Positions 35,198 through 47,099 of a stretch of 64,000 nt of DNA are shown piece by piece. Each line of letters starts with the position of its first letter. The first letter of the stretch is position 1. The translations under genes and the position numbers were made by a program. Location: the NCBI RefSeq assembly GCF_018069565.1, contig NZ_JAGPNL010000001.1:496001-560000 (forward strand), given 5' to 3'. Source of the stretch: Streptomyces tagetis. Lineage in GTDB: Bacteria > Actinomycetota > Actinomycetes > Streptomycetales > Streptomycetaceae. The notes below the pieces were generated by a model that searched no databases, had not been told where the DNA came from, and was given only the letters and a program-made list of their open reading frames with translations.

Positions 35198-37561
35198 TCA
35201 GTGGTCGGCGGAGGGGAGCGGGGGATCGGTGGGGGAGAGGGCGGCGGCCGGGGGGAGGGTGTGCTCGCCGGATTCGTCGTCGCGCGCCCGGAACGTGCCG
35301 CGCTGGAAGCCGCCCAGTGAGGAGGCGGCGTGTTCCGCGGTGAACTCGGGCCCGCCGGCCGAGGCGGCGTCCGCGGCGGTGGCCGGGACCTCCTCGCGCA
35401 GTTCGGCGGCGAGACTGGTCTGCGGCACCCGGCGGGGCAGCGGGGCCAGGCCGCCCGGCGCGGCGACGGTCGCCGCCGGGGCCGGTGCCGTGGGGGCGGG
35501 GACGGCGGGGCGGGGTGTCCGCGCCGCCTCGGGGGCCGTCGTGCCGGACCGGGCGGGCCGGGGCACGGGCGCCGGGTCGTTCCCGGCGGGCCGGTCGAGC
35601 CGGGCCGAGGTCTCCCCGGCCGGCGCGGTGGCGCGCGGCTCGCGCACCACGATGTCGTGCGGGACGAGCACGATGGCGGTGGTCCCGCCGTACGGAGAGG
35701 GGCGCAGCGTCACGGTGATGCCGTGCCGGTGCGCGAGCCGGGCCACCACGAACATGCCGAGCCGCAGGTCGTCGGCGAGGGCCACCACGTCGAACTGCGG
35801 GACCACCGCCAACTGGTCGTTGAACGAGGCGTAGTCCTCGTCGGACAGGCCCAGTCCGCGGTCCTCGATCTCGACGGCGAGGCCCCGGGCGACCATCGCG
35901 GCCCGGACGCCGACCGGCTGCGGGGCGGGGGAGTAGGCGGTCGCGTTGTCGATCAGCTCGGCCAGCAGGTGGATGACGTCGGCCACCGCGGGCGGGGCGA
36001 GCGCCACCTCCTCGTCGGTGTGCACCTCCACCCGCTGGTACTCGGCGACCTCGCCGACCGCGCTGCGCAGGATGTCCACGAGCGCGACCGGGTCCCGCCA
36101 ACTGCGCCGGGGCTGCTCGCCGCTGATGATGACGAGGTTCTCCTCGTAGCGGCGCAACTGGCTCGCGGTGGAGTCCAGTTCGTACAGGCCCTTGAGCACC
36201 TCGGGGTCGGTGTGCTCGCGTTCCAGGGCGTCCAGCTTGGCGAGCTGCACGTTGACGAGGTTCTGGCTCTGCCGGGCGATGCCGAGGATGACCTTCTGGA
36301 AACCGCGCCGGGTGTCGGCGAGTTCGACGGCGGTGTGCACGGCGGTGCGCTGGGCGGTGTTGAACGCCTGGGCGACCTGGCCGAGTTCGTCGTGGCCGTA
36401 GTCGAGCGGCGGGGTCGCCGACTCCACGTCGACCTTCTCGCCGCGGTCCAGCCGGGCCACCACGTCGGGCAGCCGCTCCTCGGCCAGGCTCAGGGTGGCG
36501 AGCCGCAGCCCGCGCAGCCGGCGGGAGAGCGAGCGGGTGATCCGCCAGGACATCAGGACGCAGACCAGCAGGCCGAAGAGCCCGCCCGCGCTGACCGCGG
36601 CGGCCTTGACCAGCAGGGAGTGCGCCTCGTCGGCGCTGCGGCCGAGCAGGCCGGAGGTCTGCTCCCGGATGAGCTGCGCGTACTGCTCGGAGACCTTGTC
36701 CAGCGCGGCGGACCACCGCTTCTGGGCGTCGGGCAGGTCGATGAGCCCCTCCCCGCCCTCGGCGCGGGCCGCGAGGACCTCGTCCTCCACGGTGTGCAGG
36801 GCCTGCCACTCGGGGCTGCGCAGGATGCGCTCGGTCTGCGTCTTCGCGCTGCCGCGCAGCGAGGGCACGATCTGGTCCTGGACGAGCCAGCGCCGGGTGT
36901 GGACGAGCTGGGCGAACTGCGCCCACTCCTCCTCCTCGAACTGTCCCGAGGACCAGCCCAGGGTGAGCGCGGCGTCCTCCTGGGACACCAGTTCGGCCGC
37001 GTGCGCGAGGGCGACCAGCGGTCCGGCCTGGGAGGTGAGGTCGCCGTTGTCGACCTGGGACAGCTCCTGGAAGGCGTGGATCTGCTCGTCGATGATCGAC
37101 GTGTACTGGCCGAGCGCCTGCTGCGCGGTGATGTCGGTCGGGTCGTCCACCTGGTCGCGGTAGTACTCCAGGCTGCCGACGGCGCCGAGCACCGAGTACA
37201 GCCGGTCCGAGACGCGGGCCGGGGCCTTGTTGATCGTCTCGGGGCGGCCCGCGAGCTGGGCGACGGCGACGTCCGTGCGGCGGCGCTGCGCGTCCAGCGC
37301 GTCCCGGGTCTTCTCCGGGGAGGCCAGCCAGGCGGCGGAGAGGCTGCGCTCGCGTTGCAGGGCGAGGGCGGCCTCGGTGCCCATGGCACCGGTGGACCGG
37401 CTCAGTTCGGTCTGCGAGCGCAGTTGCAGACCCTCCGAGAACATCTGGATCGTCGTCACGCCCCACACGGCGGCGAGGGTGACGCCGGGAACCAGCGCCA
37501 GGAGGATCAGCGAGAGGCGTATGGAGCCGAGACGGCGCCGGGAACCTGTCCGTGCAGACAT
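35198..37561 (-). CDS. cvnA: Conservon sensor histidine-kinase-like protein with NIT domain (CvnA-type)
   Basis: 787 residues. TM1 is ~14-36 (LSLILLALVPGVTLAAVWGV). The extracytoplasmic nitrate/nitrite-sensing-like NIT domain (~45-315) begins with ALALQRERSLSAAWLASPE. TM2 is ~321-341, then HAMP (~345-425), an NVQLAKLDALEREH helix pair and an HATPase domain (~520-650) with N-box HLLAELIDNATAYSPA, DRGLGLSDED and RLGMFVVARLAHRHGI. The tail (~680-787) is long, disordered and Pro/Ala-rich. A canonical phospho-accepting H-box is not apparent, so signalling probably runs through CvnB-D rather than a response regulator. A sugar-binding lipoprotein gene lies 213 bp upstream on the same strand. Confidence 0.95.
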   Translation of the reverse strand: MSARTGSRRRLGSIRLSLILLALVPGVTLAAVWGVTTIQMFSEGLQLRSQTELSRSTGAMGTEAALALQRERSLSAAWLASPEKTRDALDAQRRRTDVAVAQLAGRPETINKAPARVSDRLYSVLGAVGSLEYYRDQVDDPTDITAQQALGQYTSIIDEQIHAFQELSQVDNGDLTSQAGPLVALAHAAELVSQEDAALTLGWSSGQFEEEEWAQFAQLVHTRRWLVQDQIVPSLRGSAKTQTERILRSPEWQALHTVEDEVLAARAEGGEGLIDLPDAQKRWSAALDKVSEQYAQLIREQTSGLLGRSADEAHSLLVKAAAVSAGGLFGLLVCVLMSWRITRSLSRRLRGLRLATLSLAEERLPDVVARLDRGEKVDVESATPPLDYGHDELGQVAQAFNTAQRTAVHTAVELADTRRGFQKVILGIARQSQNLVNVQLAKLDALEREHTDPEVLKGLYELDSTASQLRRYEENLVIISGEQPRRSWRDPVALVDILRSAVGEVAEYQRVEVHTDEEVALAPPAVADVIHLLAELIDNATAYSPAPQPVGVRAAMVARGLAVEIEDRGLGLSDEDYASFNDQLAVVPQFDVVALADDLRLGMFVVARLAHRHGITVTLRPSPYGGTTAIVLVPHDIVVREPRATAPAGETSARLDRPAGNDPAPVPRPARSGTTAPEAARTPRPAVPAPTAPAPAATVAAPGGLAPLPRRVPQTSLAAELREEVPATAADAASAGGPEFTAEHAASSLGGFQRGTFRARDDESGEHTLPPAAALSPTDPPLPSADH

Positions 37562-37774
37562 CGTCGTCCTAGGCGGTCAGCGGGAGGGGGCGGCGGGCGC
37601 GCGCGGGATGCGCGAGCGGCGCGGAACACGCCGGTGCGCGCTCGGTGCGCGCGCCGGAGGGTGGTGCGTCCGCGTGCGGTACGGCCGTACGGGGGGTGTG
37701 CGGCGCGTCCGCGGGGGGTGCGAGGGGGGCGGGCATGTCGGGGCGGGGCCGGGGCGCGCGGCCGGGGGGCCGGG

Positions 37775-38782
37775 TCACCGGGTGCCGTTGGCGGCGAAGC
37801 GCGCGATGGCGTCGACGTTCGTCCGGGTCACGAAGGCGGGACCGGTCAGGACGGGGGCGACTCCGCCGCCGCTGACGTTGCCGTTGGCGTGGTAGAGCCA
37901 GAGCCCGTCCACCGCCAGGTAGCCCTGGAGGTACGGCTGCTGGTCCACCGCGAACTGCACGTCCCCGCGCTTGACGGCGGCGACCAGGTCGGCGTCGAGG
38001 TCGAAGGTGGCGACGCGGGCCCCGGTGCCCGCCGAGCGGACCGACTTGACGGCGGTGAGGGCGTACTGGGCGCCGTTCGTGACCACCCGGTCGATGCTGG
38101 AGTCCTGCCGCAGCCGCGCGGTGACGGCGGTGTCGACCGCCTTCATGTCGGTGCCCTCGACGTAGAGCATCTCGGTCTCGCCCTCGAAGGTCTTCTTCAG
38201 CCCGGCGCAGCGGGCCTCCAGGGCGACGTTGCCGCGCTCGTGGATGACGCACAGGGTGTGGGTGGCCTTGAGGTCGTTGAGCTTCTCGCCGACGGCACGG
38301 CCCGCGACGCTCTCGTCCTGCCCGAAGTACTCCAGCAGCCCGGCGGGCCGCCAGGCGTCTATCCCGGAGTTGAGGCCGACCACGGGGATGCCGGCGGCCT
38401 TCGCCTCGGCCACCGGCGCCCGCATCGCCTGCGGTTTGGCCAGGGTGACGGCGATGCCGTCGGCCTTGTCGCGGATGGCGTCCCGCACCAGGTCGGCCTG
38501 GGCGGTGCTGTCGGCGTCGCCCGCGAAGGTCAGCTCCACGCCGTCCTTGGCCGCCGCCGCCTCCGCGCCCCTGCGCACCAGGTCCCAGAAGGCGTCGCCC
38601 TTGCCGCCGTGGGTGATCACGGCGATCTTCAGGCGTCCGGAGCCGGAACCGCCCGCGGAGCCGGAGCGGTCCCCGTCCGCGCCGAACGCGGAGCAGCCCG
38701 CGGCCAGCAGGCAGAGGGCCGCGGCCAGGGCCACCGCGCGCAGACGCCCGGGGAAGTGGGAAGGCGGTGGGGTTGTCCTCAT
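37775..38782 (-). CDS. Orphan sugar-binding lipoprotein (periplasmic-binding-protein family 4)
   Basis: 335 residues from ATG 38782. The lipobox is LCLLAAGC. The type I binding fold has LKIAVITHGGKGDAFWDLVR, AIRDKADGIAVTLAKP, GIPVVGLNSGIDAW, IDRVVTNGAQYALTAV and VATFDLDADLVAAVKRGD; the C-terminus NVDAIARFAANGTR is usual for ribose/inositol-type binding proteins. No permease or ATPase is adjacent; the gene instead sits directly before cvnA, so it may present a ligand to the sensor rather than feed a transporter. A weak TTGACT promoter-like box lies at 38909-38914 on the minus strand. Confidence 0.88.
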   Translation of the reverse strand: MRTTPPPSHFPGRLRAVALAAALCLLAAGCSAFGADGDRSGSAGGSGSGRLKIAVITHGGKGDAFWDLVRRGAEAAAAKDGVELTFAGDADSTAQADLVRDAIRDKADGIAVTLAKPQAMRAPVAEAKAAGIPVVGLNSGIDAWRPAGLLEYFGQDESVAGRAVGEKLNDLKATHTLCVIHERGNVALEARCAGLKKTFEGETEMLYVEGTDMKAVDTAVTARLRQDSSIDRVVTNGAQYALTAVKSVRSAGTGARVATFDLDADLVAAVKRGDVQFAVDQQPYLQGYLAVDGLWLYHANGNVSGGGVAPVLTGPAFVTRTNVDAIARFAANGTR

Positions 38783-39308
38783 GGTGGTCGCGGCACCTCG
38801 CTGTGCGGCCCGGCGGGAGGGACCGGGGCGGGGGCGCCGGTCTGCGTGGCGCCACGCCGGCCCGGCTGAATCTCGTCTGGCCGGAGCAAACCGTGTGTGA
38901 CGGCCGGTAGTCAAGTGATCGGCGACCTGGTGTGAGTTGTCGGTGCCGCATTGTGATGCGGGAGGGGCGGGCGGAAGCGTCCCGTCCGAGTGGGTGCGCG
39001 CCGGCGGAAATGCCTGTCCCAGGGCGCGTGTTGCGGTGGCGCGGGCTCCGCCGTCCGGGCCCGGCGGACGGGTGCCGGCGGGTGCCGGGGCGTGGGCGGG
39101 GCCGGGTGTCCGGGATGTGGACGGTCGGCGCCGGGGCGAGTGCCGGGCGGGGGAGTGCGCGCCGGGGCCCGCACGGAGGAGGCCGGGCGCGGTGCGTACG
39201 CCGTCCCCTGTCCGTGCCCGTCCGCGCCGGGTCCGCTCCGGTGTCACCTCGGCGGCGCACGCGGTGCGCGCCCGGATCGCGCCGGATCGCACGACAACGC
39301 GTCGGCTC

Positions 39309-39338
39309 ACGCCGGATCACGCCGGATCACGCCGGATC
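39309..39338. repeat. 10-bp gccggatcac tandem repeat in a 694-bp gene-free stretch
   Basis: Three head-to-tail copies with two related cggatcgcgc copies at about 39273-39292. The whole stretch 38783-39476 shows no believable gene: open frames there are Arg/Pro/Gly low-complexity on both strands. Confidence 0.65.
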
Positions 39339-39476
39339 GTACGGGGTTCGGGGACACGGTTGGTGACGGGGCGTGTTCTTTCCGTACCGGATTCCGTGCC
39401 GTCGCCCGGTGTGCGGCTCGCCCGCGGGGGCGAGTTCGAGCCGGACCGCGTCTCGAAGTCGCCCCCGGGCGGGAGT

Positions 39477-39935
39477 TCAGGCGGGTTCGCCCGCCCGGTG
39501 GCCCGGCGCCCTCGCCGGGAGCGCCGCGGCCCGCTTCTCCCGGGCGCGGCGGCGGCGCCCCACGCGCGGCTCCTGGTCGGGCAGCCACCCGAAGACCAGG
39601 CAACTGCCGACGCAGCCGAGGAACAGGCCCACGAGGAAGCCGCCCAGGTTCGAGGTGACCCAGGTCCCCAGCGAGGCGAGGACGCCGACCAGGGAGTAGA
39701 AGAGGCGCTGCGAGGGGGCGGCGAGGACGAGGACTCCGCACAGCAGCATCAGGACCGGCAGGACGTACCCGGCCACGCCCTGCATGCCGATGTGCAGCAC
39801 GACCTTCAGGGACGCCTTCATGGTGAGGAGCACCTCGGCACCGCCGAGCGCGAGCAGCAGCCCGCCCCAGAAGGGCCGCCCGTGCCGCCAGCGGCGGAAG
39901 GCGGCGCGCGGGCCGGCCGGCCGGTCGCCGGACAT
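39477..39935 (-). CDS. DUF6114 membrane protein
   Basis: 152 residues from ATG 39935, overlapping the DUF6230 stop (TGATG-type coupling). Four hydrophobic helices: FWGGLLLALGGAEVLLTM, VVLHIGMQGVAGYVLPVL (continuing MLLCGVLV), FYSLVGVLASLGTWV, and GGFLVGLFLGCVGSCLVFGW. The tail is Arg-rich and cytosolic. Actinobacterial DUF6114 proteins usually follow a DUF6230 gene as here. Function unknown. Confidence 0.86.
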   Translation of the reverse strand: MSGDRPAGPRAAFRRWRHGRPFWGGLLLALGGAEVLLTMKASLKVVLHIGMQGVAGYVLPVLMLLCGVLVLAAPSQRLFYSLVGVLASLGTWVTSNLGGFLVGLFLGCVGSCLVFGWLPDQEPRVGRRRRAREKRAAALPARAPGHRAGEPA

Positions 39936-40585
39936 CAGCAGGCCGATCCGCTGAAGCGCATCTTCAGTCCGGGCAGCTTGAACACCCCGGCGGTGGTGGC
40001 GTAGTTGGTCTGCCGCAGGCTCTTGATGCGCACGGTGTCGGCCTGCTGGCTGAAGACGCCCCTCGGACCGTGGCCCCGGGGTCCGGCCTTGTCCAGCGTG
40101 GAGGCGTCGTTGCCGATCTCGATGTTGTCGAAGGAGGCGTCGCCGGACAACTCGGTGGAGTCGGTGGTCAGGTCGGTCGCGGAGACCCGGGTGCCCCCGC
40201 CGCCGGCCGTGATGAGCAGGTTGGTGCCGCCCAGGTCGACGCTCTGGCACAGGCTCGTGAGCTTGGCGCTCTTGATCACGGAGGTGACGACGAGCACCTG
40301 GCCGCCGGTGTCCCCCTCGTTGGGGCTGCCCTCGGCCATGGTGTCGAGCCCGCCGAACTGGGCGAAGCCGGTGCCGTCGAGTTCGGTCGCGGTGACGGTG
40401 AAGGGCATGCCGGAGATGGCGAACTGCACGCCCAGCGCGCCCTGGGCGGTCAGGACCGCGAGAGCGGCGGTGACGGCGGCGGCCGGCACCGCCATCACCG
40501 CCGCCCGGCGCGGTCTGACCCGGCCGCGCCGGGCGGGGGCGGGGGTGGTGCCGGCGGACGGGGTGGCGTCCGGGGACGAGGCCAT
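39935..40585 (-). CDS. DUF6230 single-pass exported protein
   Basis: 216 residues from ATG 40585 (MASSPDATPS); the longer frame to 40672 has weak codon bias. A basic stretch ([11 protein letters not shown]) precedes one membrane helix (VMAVPAAAVTAALAVLTAQ), so the body is probably outside. The ectodomain is beta-rich (FAISGMPFTVTATELDGTGF, NLLITAGGGGTRVSATDL, FDNIEIGNDASTLD, RQTNYATTAGVFKLPGLKM) and may be a beta-helix or jelly-roll. Paired with DUF6114. A well-formed promoter lies ~140 bp upstream. Confidence 0.86.
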   Translation of the reverse strand: MASSPDATPSAGTTPAPARRGRVRPRRAAVMAVPAAAVTAALAVLTAQGALGVQFAISGMPFTVTATELDGTGFAQFGGLDTMAEGSPNEGDTGGQVLVVTSVIKSAKLTSLCQSVDLGGTNLLITAGGGGTRVSATDLTTDSTELSGDASFDNIEIGNDASTLDKAGPRGHGPRGVFSQQADTVRIKSLRQTNYATTAGVFKLPGLKMRFSGSAC

Positions 40586-40725
40586 GTCTGCTCCCAGGGG
40601 CAAGATGCGGATGGGCTTCGGCGGCACGGTGTCCTGGCGCGGACAGCGGACGGGGCGCACGTCTCCCGGCACCTCCCGGCGGGGTTGCAGGGGGCGTTCA
40701 CGTTACGCACCAGTAGCCAATTCGG

Positions 40726-40754
40726 AAGTTACCGGTGGTTACAGCAGGGGTCAA
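40726..40754 (-). promoter_or_regulatory. Candidate promoter of the DUF6230-DUF6114 operon
   Basis: On the minus strand, -35 TTGACC (40754-40749), 17-bp spacer, -10 TAACTT (40731-40726). The spacer holds a gtaac/taac direct repeat around caccgg. This and 40896-40925 lie in the 535-bp divergent spacer 40586-41120. Confidence 0.5.
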
Positions 40755-40895
40755 GCAGGTTGTGCGAAAAGTGTGACCACGGTGTGCCGCCGCTCGCCCG
40801 TCCGGCGCGTGCGGCCTTCGGCCGGTATCCGACACACCGTCATCTGCACGTGTTTCCACGGTAGTTGTGCTGACCAGCGGCTGCTGTCCGGGCCC

Positions 40896-41774
<879 letters not shown>

Positions 41775-41911
41775 CCGGGCCCGCAACCACGACGCGGCGG
41801 ACCGGCCGGGGCGGCGCGCGCCCCGGCCGGCCCGCCGTGCGCCCCCGCCCGGCCCAAGCAGGGGGCAGGGCCAAGGATCTGACGGTGAGTTATCGTGTAC
41901 AGGGGGTTAAG

Positions 41912-41929
41912 ACAGACGGCATGGCCTGT
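41912..41929. promoter_or_regulatory. Candidate autoregulatory operator upstream of cprB
   Basis: acagacggcatggcctgt is an imperfect 18-bp palindrome (ACAG-C ... G-CTGT outer matches) 28 bp upstream of the cprB start. Size and placement resemble ARE/OPB sites bound by ScbR/CprB proteins. A possible -10 (TAAGAC, 41908-41913) overlaps its edge. Confidence 0.45.
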
Positions 41930-41957
41930 TGAGTTCCAGCCCAGGAGTGTTCAGCCG

Positions 41958-42605
41958 ATGGCGAGGCAGCTACGCGCCGAGCAGACCCGCGCGACGATCC
42001 TCGGGGCCGCCGCCGACCTGTTCGACCGGCAGGGCTACGAGTCGACCAGCCTCAGCGAGATCGTGGCGCACGCGGGGGTCACCAAGGGCGCCCTCTACTT
42101 CCACTTCGCGGCGAAGGAAGACCTCGCCCACGCCATCATGGAACTCCAGTCCAGGACCTCCCGCCGGCTGGCGACGGAACTGGACGGCCGCGGCTACACC
42201 TCGCTGGAGACGCTGATGCGGCTCACCTTCGGCATGGCCCGCCTCTCCGCCGAGGGACCGGTCCTGCGCGCCGGGCTGCGCCTGGCCACCGGGGGAGTGG
42301 CCGTCCGCCCGCCGCTGCCGCACCCCTTCACGGAGTGGCTGGACATCACCTCCGCGCGGCTGCTCGACGCCATGCGACAGTCCGACCTGCACCCGGACGT
42401 CGACGTCGACTCCGTCGCCCACACCCTCGTCTGCTCCTTCGTCGGCACCCGCGTGGTCGGCCGCACCCTGGAACCGGCCGCCCGGCAGCCGCGCCGGATG
42501 GCCGAGATGTGGCACGTCCTCATCCGCGGACTGGTCCCGGTGCCCCGCCGCGCCCGCTACCTCACCCTCGCCGCCCGGCTGGAGCGGGAGACGGGCCTGG
42601 TGTAG
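41958..42605 (+). CDS. cprB: Gamma-butyrolactone-receptor homologue CprB (TetR family)
   Basis: 215 residues from ATG 41958. The N-terminal TetR helix-turn-helix spans ~8-55 (MARQLRAEQTRATILGAAAD; TSLSEIVAHAGVTKGALYFHF). The sequence strongly resembles my memory of S. coelicolor CprB, including the RLTFGMARLSAEGPVLRAGL and PHPFTEWLDI segments and the LARRARYLTLAARLE-like C-terminus. CprB-type proteins bind autoregulatory-element palindromes and repress themselves and antibiotic or developmental genes; ligand response is uncertain. The same cprB - DUF89 - geosmin synthase order is found in S. coelicolor. Confidence 0.93.
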   Translation: MARQLRAEQTRATILGAAADLFDRQGYESTSLSEIVAHAGVTKGALYFHFAAKEDLAHAIMELQSRTSRRLATELDGRGYTSLETLMRLTFGMARLSAEGPVLRAGLRLATGGVAVRPPLPHPFTEWLDITSARLLDAMRQSDLHPDVDVDSVAHTLVCSFVGTRVVGRTLEPAARQPRRMAEMWHVLIRGLVPVPRRARYLTLAARLERETGLV

Positions 42606-42687
42606 CGGCGGGGGCCGGGGGACGCGGGGCCCGGCCGGCCCGGCCGACCGCGCCGGGGCGGCGGGGCGGCGGGGTACGGTGAGGCGC

Positions 42688-43920
42688 ATGCCCGACCTCC
42701 CGTCCGCGCCCGTCATCGTCGCCGACGCGCCCGGCGCCTTCCCTCACGGTGTGCTGGCCGAACGGCACCCCGCCGTCATCCGGCAGGTCCGCGACGCCTT
42801 CCCCTACGGCCCCGAGGTCCACCGCGCCCTCGACGCGCTCCTGGAGAGCTGTACGCACGGCACGATCGGCGCCCTGCCCGAGGGCGCCCACGACGCGCGG
42901 CGCTGGGCGGGCTGGGGTCTGGACGAGTACACCGGCCGCTCCTGGTTCGAGGTGCCCTGGCTGTGGGCCGAGAGCTACTTCTACCGCCTCCTCCTCGACG
43001 CCGTCGGCTACTTCGGGCCCGGCCCCTGGCAGGGCGTCGACCCCTTCCGCCCCGCCAAACTCGCCGAACTGGACGCGCCGGAGACCGCGGAGGAACTCGC
43101 CGCCCTCGACGCGCTCGACGACCTGCCGCCCGACGAGCGGACCCGGGCCCTGCTCCACGGCTCGCTGTGGGGCAACCGCGCCGACCTCGGCTTCCGCCTC
43201 TCCGGCGACGCCGAGAGCGAGGGCGGCGACGACACCGACGGCACCCGGGGCGGCGGGGGCACCGACGACGTCCCCGCCCTGGTCGCCGACGACGGCGCCC
43301 GGCTCCTCGCCCTGCTGCCGCCCGACGGCACCGGCACCCTCTGCCTGATCGCCGACAACGCCGGCCGCGAACTCGTCCCCGACCTGCTCCTCCTCTCCCA
43401 CCTGCTGGAACACGGCCGCATCGGCCGCGCCGAACTCCAGCTCAAGCCGTACCCGTACTACGTCTCCGACGCCACGACCGCCGATCTGCTCGACGCGCTG
43501 CGGCGGCTGGTCTCGGCGGGCGGCGCGGCGGCCGGGCACGGCCGGCGGCTCTGGGCCGCGCTCACCGACGGCCGCGTCACCCTCCGCGCGCACCCCTTCT
43601 CCTGCGCCCCGCTGCCCTACGCCGACCTCCCCGGCGACCTGCGCGCCGCCTGCGCGGCGGCCACCGTCACCGTCCTCAAGGGCGACCTCAACTACCGCCG
43701 CCTGGTGGGCGACCGGTGGTGGCCGCCGACCACCCCCTTCGCCGACGTCACCGCCCACTTCCCCGGCCCGGTCGCCGCCCTGCGCATCCTGAAGTCCGAC
43801 GTGATCACCGGCCTGGACCCGCGGACCGAGGCGGCCCTCGTCGCCCGGGAGGGGCAGCGCTGGCGGACCGGCGGCACCCGCGCCCTGATCCAGCTCGGCG
43901 GCCCACCGCACCGCACCTGA
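42688..43920 (+). CDS. Damage-control phosphatase, ARMT1/DUF89 family
   Basis: 410 residues; I choose ATG 42688 over GTG 42679 because GGTGAGG lies just upstream. The DUF89 active-site residues are visible: LIADNAGRELVPDLLLLSHL (Asp-Asn pair plus Glu) at ~227-246 and VLKGDLNYRRLVGDRWWPPT (~332) with the family GDLNYR motif. An acidic Gly/Asp loop (~172-196, GGDDTDGTRGGGG) is a local insertion. DUF89 enzymes are metal-dependent phosphatases that remove damaged or excess sugar and cofactor phosphates. It lies between cprB and geosmin synthase; no link to geosmin is established. Confidence 0.9.
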   Translation: MPDLPSAPVIVADAPGAFPHGVLAERHPAVIRQVRDAFPYGPEVHRALDALLESCTHGTIGALPEGAHDARRWAGWGLDEYTGRSWFEVPWLWAESYFYRLLLDAVGYFGPGPWQGVDPFRPAKLAELDAPETAEELAALDALDDLPPDERTRALLHGSLWGNRADLGFRLSGDAESEGGDDTDGTRGGGGTDDVPALVADDGARLLALLPPDGTGTLCLIADNAGRELVPDLLLLSHLLEHGRIGRAELQLKPYPYYVSDATTADLLDALRRLVSAGGAAAGHGRRLWAALTDGRVTLRAHPFSCAPLPYADLPGDLRAACAAATVTVLKGDLNYRRLVGDRWWPPTTPFADVTAHFPGPVAALRILKSDVITGLDPRTEAALVAREGQRWRTGGTRALIQLGGPPHRT

Positions 43921-44018
43921 GGAGACCAAGTCGGCGAAAGGTGCCCCGAATCGGCGTGATTCACGCGATGGTGTGATCATGTCCGGGCTCGCGGATGCGC
44001 CCGGAACACCCTGGGTAG

Positions 44019-46256
<2,238 letters not shown>

Positions 46257-46371
46257 GACCGGGCTCCCGGGCGGCGGGGGCGGCACCCGGACGCCGACGA
46301 TCTCACCCGTTCGTGGCTCGTGACGTGCCGGCGGGCGGGGTAGGTCCCCCGCCGGAGGAGAGACGAGATCC

Positions 46372-46974
46372 ATGGAACAGACAGCGTTGCGTCCCAAGCC
46401 CATGCCGGGCCGGGACCCCGGGACCGGCACCACCCCCGGCCCCGACCTGCGCCCGCCCCCGGTGCGCCGCGGCCGGCGGCGGCCGGTGACCGTGCTGCTC
46501 GCCACCGCCGGCGCCGTCGTGCTGCTGCTGGCCGGCGTCGGACTCGGCACGGTCGGCACCACCCTGCTCGGCGCGCACCGGCTCGCCGGGCAGCCGGGGC
46601 CCGCCGGCGCCGGGGCACCGGCCCAGGGCCCGGCGGCGGACGCGCGGGCCGCCCCTGCACCGCCGTCCGCCGGCACCGCCCCCGGTCCCGCCTCCGACCC
46701 GGCACCGCCCACCGCGACCCTCGGCGTGGAGGCCGTGGACGACCGGGGGCCGGGCGCCCTGGTCGTCGGCGTCCACGTGCCCGGCCCCGGGTACACGGCG
46801 GGGCTGGTCCGCGGCGACGTCCTGCTGACCTTCGGCACCACCCGCGTCGACTCGGCCGCCGACCTCGCCCGTGCCGTCGCCCGCGCCGCACCCGGCACCC
46901 CGGTCAAGGTGACGGTGCGCCACGCGGGCGGCGGGTACCAGATGCTGACGGCGGTGCCGGGAGTCGTCACCTGA
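46372..46974 (+). CDS. Membrane-anchored PDZ-domain protein
   Basis: 200 residues; a GGAGGAGAG site precedes ATG 46372. Pro-rich cytosolic N-terminus, one helix (VTVLLATAGAVVLLLAGVGL, ~39-58), a Pro/Ala/Gly linker, and a C-terminal PDZ domain (~115-195) with GPGYTAGLVRGDVLLTFGTT and LARAVARAAPGTPVKVTV. This is the anchor-plus-PDZ half of HtrA without the protease, so it probably tethers a partner or reads exposed C-termini. A perfect 7-bp terminator follows. Confidence 0.88.
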   Translation: MEQTALRPKPMPGRDPGTGTTPGPDLRPPPVRRGRRRPVTVLLATAGAVVLLLAGVGLGTVGTTLLGAHRLAGQPGPAGAGAPAQGPAADARAAPAPPSAGTAPGPASDPAPPTATLGVEAVDDRGPGALVVGVHVPGPGYTAGLVRGDVLLTFGTTRVDSAADLARAVARAAPGTPVKVTVRHAGGGYQMLTAVPGVVT

Positions 46975-46975
46975 C

Positions 46976-46999
46976 CGCCCCCGGCCCGCGGAGGGGGCG
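46976..46999 (+). terminator. Terminator after the PDZ gene
   Basis: cgccccc and gggggcg pair around a 10-nt loop, starting 2 bp after the stop codon. Confidence 0.65.
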
Positions 47000-47099
47000 T
47001 GGCCGGGGGAGGGCGGTGCGGTGGCCGGTTCGCGCCGGTCCCGCCGAACGGGCAGGATGCTGCCCATAGGCACCTTTTCCGCCCGCCCAGGAGGACCGG

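Noticed and set aside
35330..38869. 1179-codon plus-strand frame over the conservon
   Set aside because: Antisense shadow; cvnA and the binding protein have clear domains on the other strand.
38909..38914. TTGACT box as a firm promoter for the sugar-binding lipoprotein
   Set aside because: No acceptable -10 element at 16-18 bp.
38929..39366. Small plus-strand frames in the 694-bp gene-free stretch
   Set aside because: Low-complexity and no ribosome binding site with credible codon bias.
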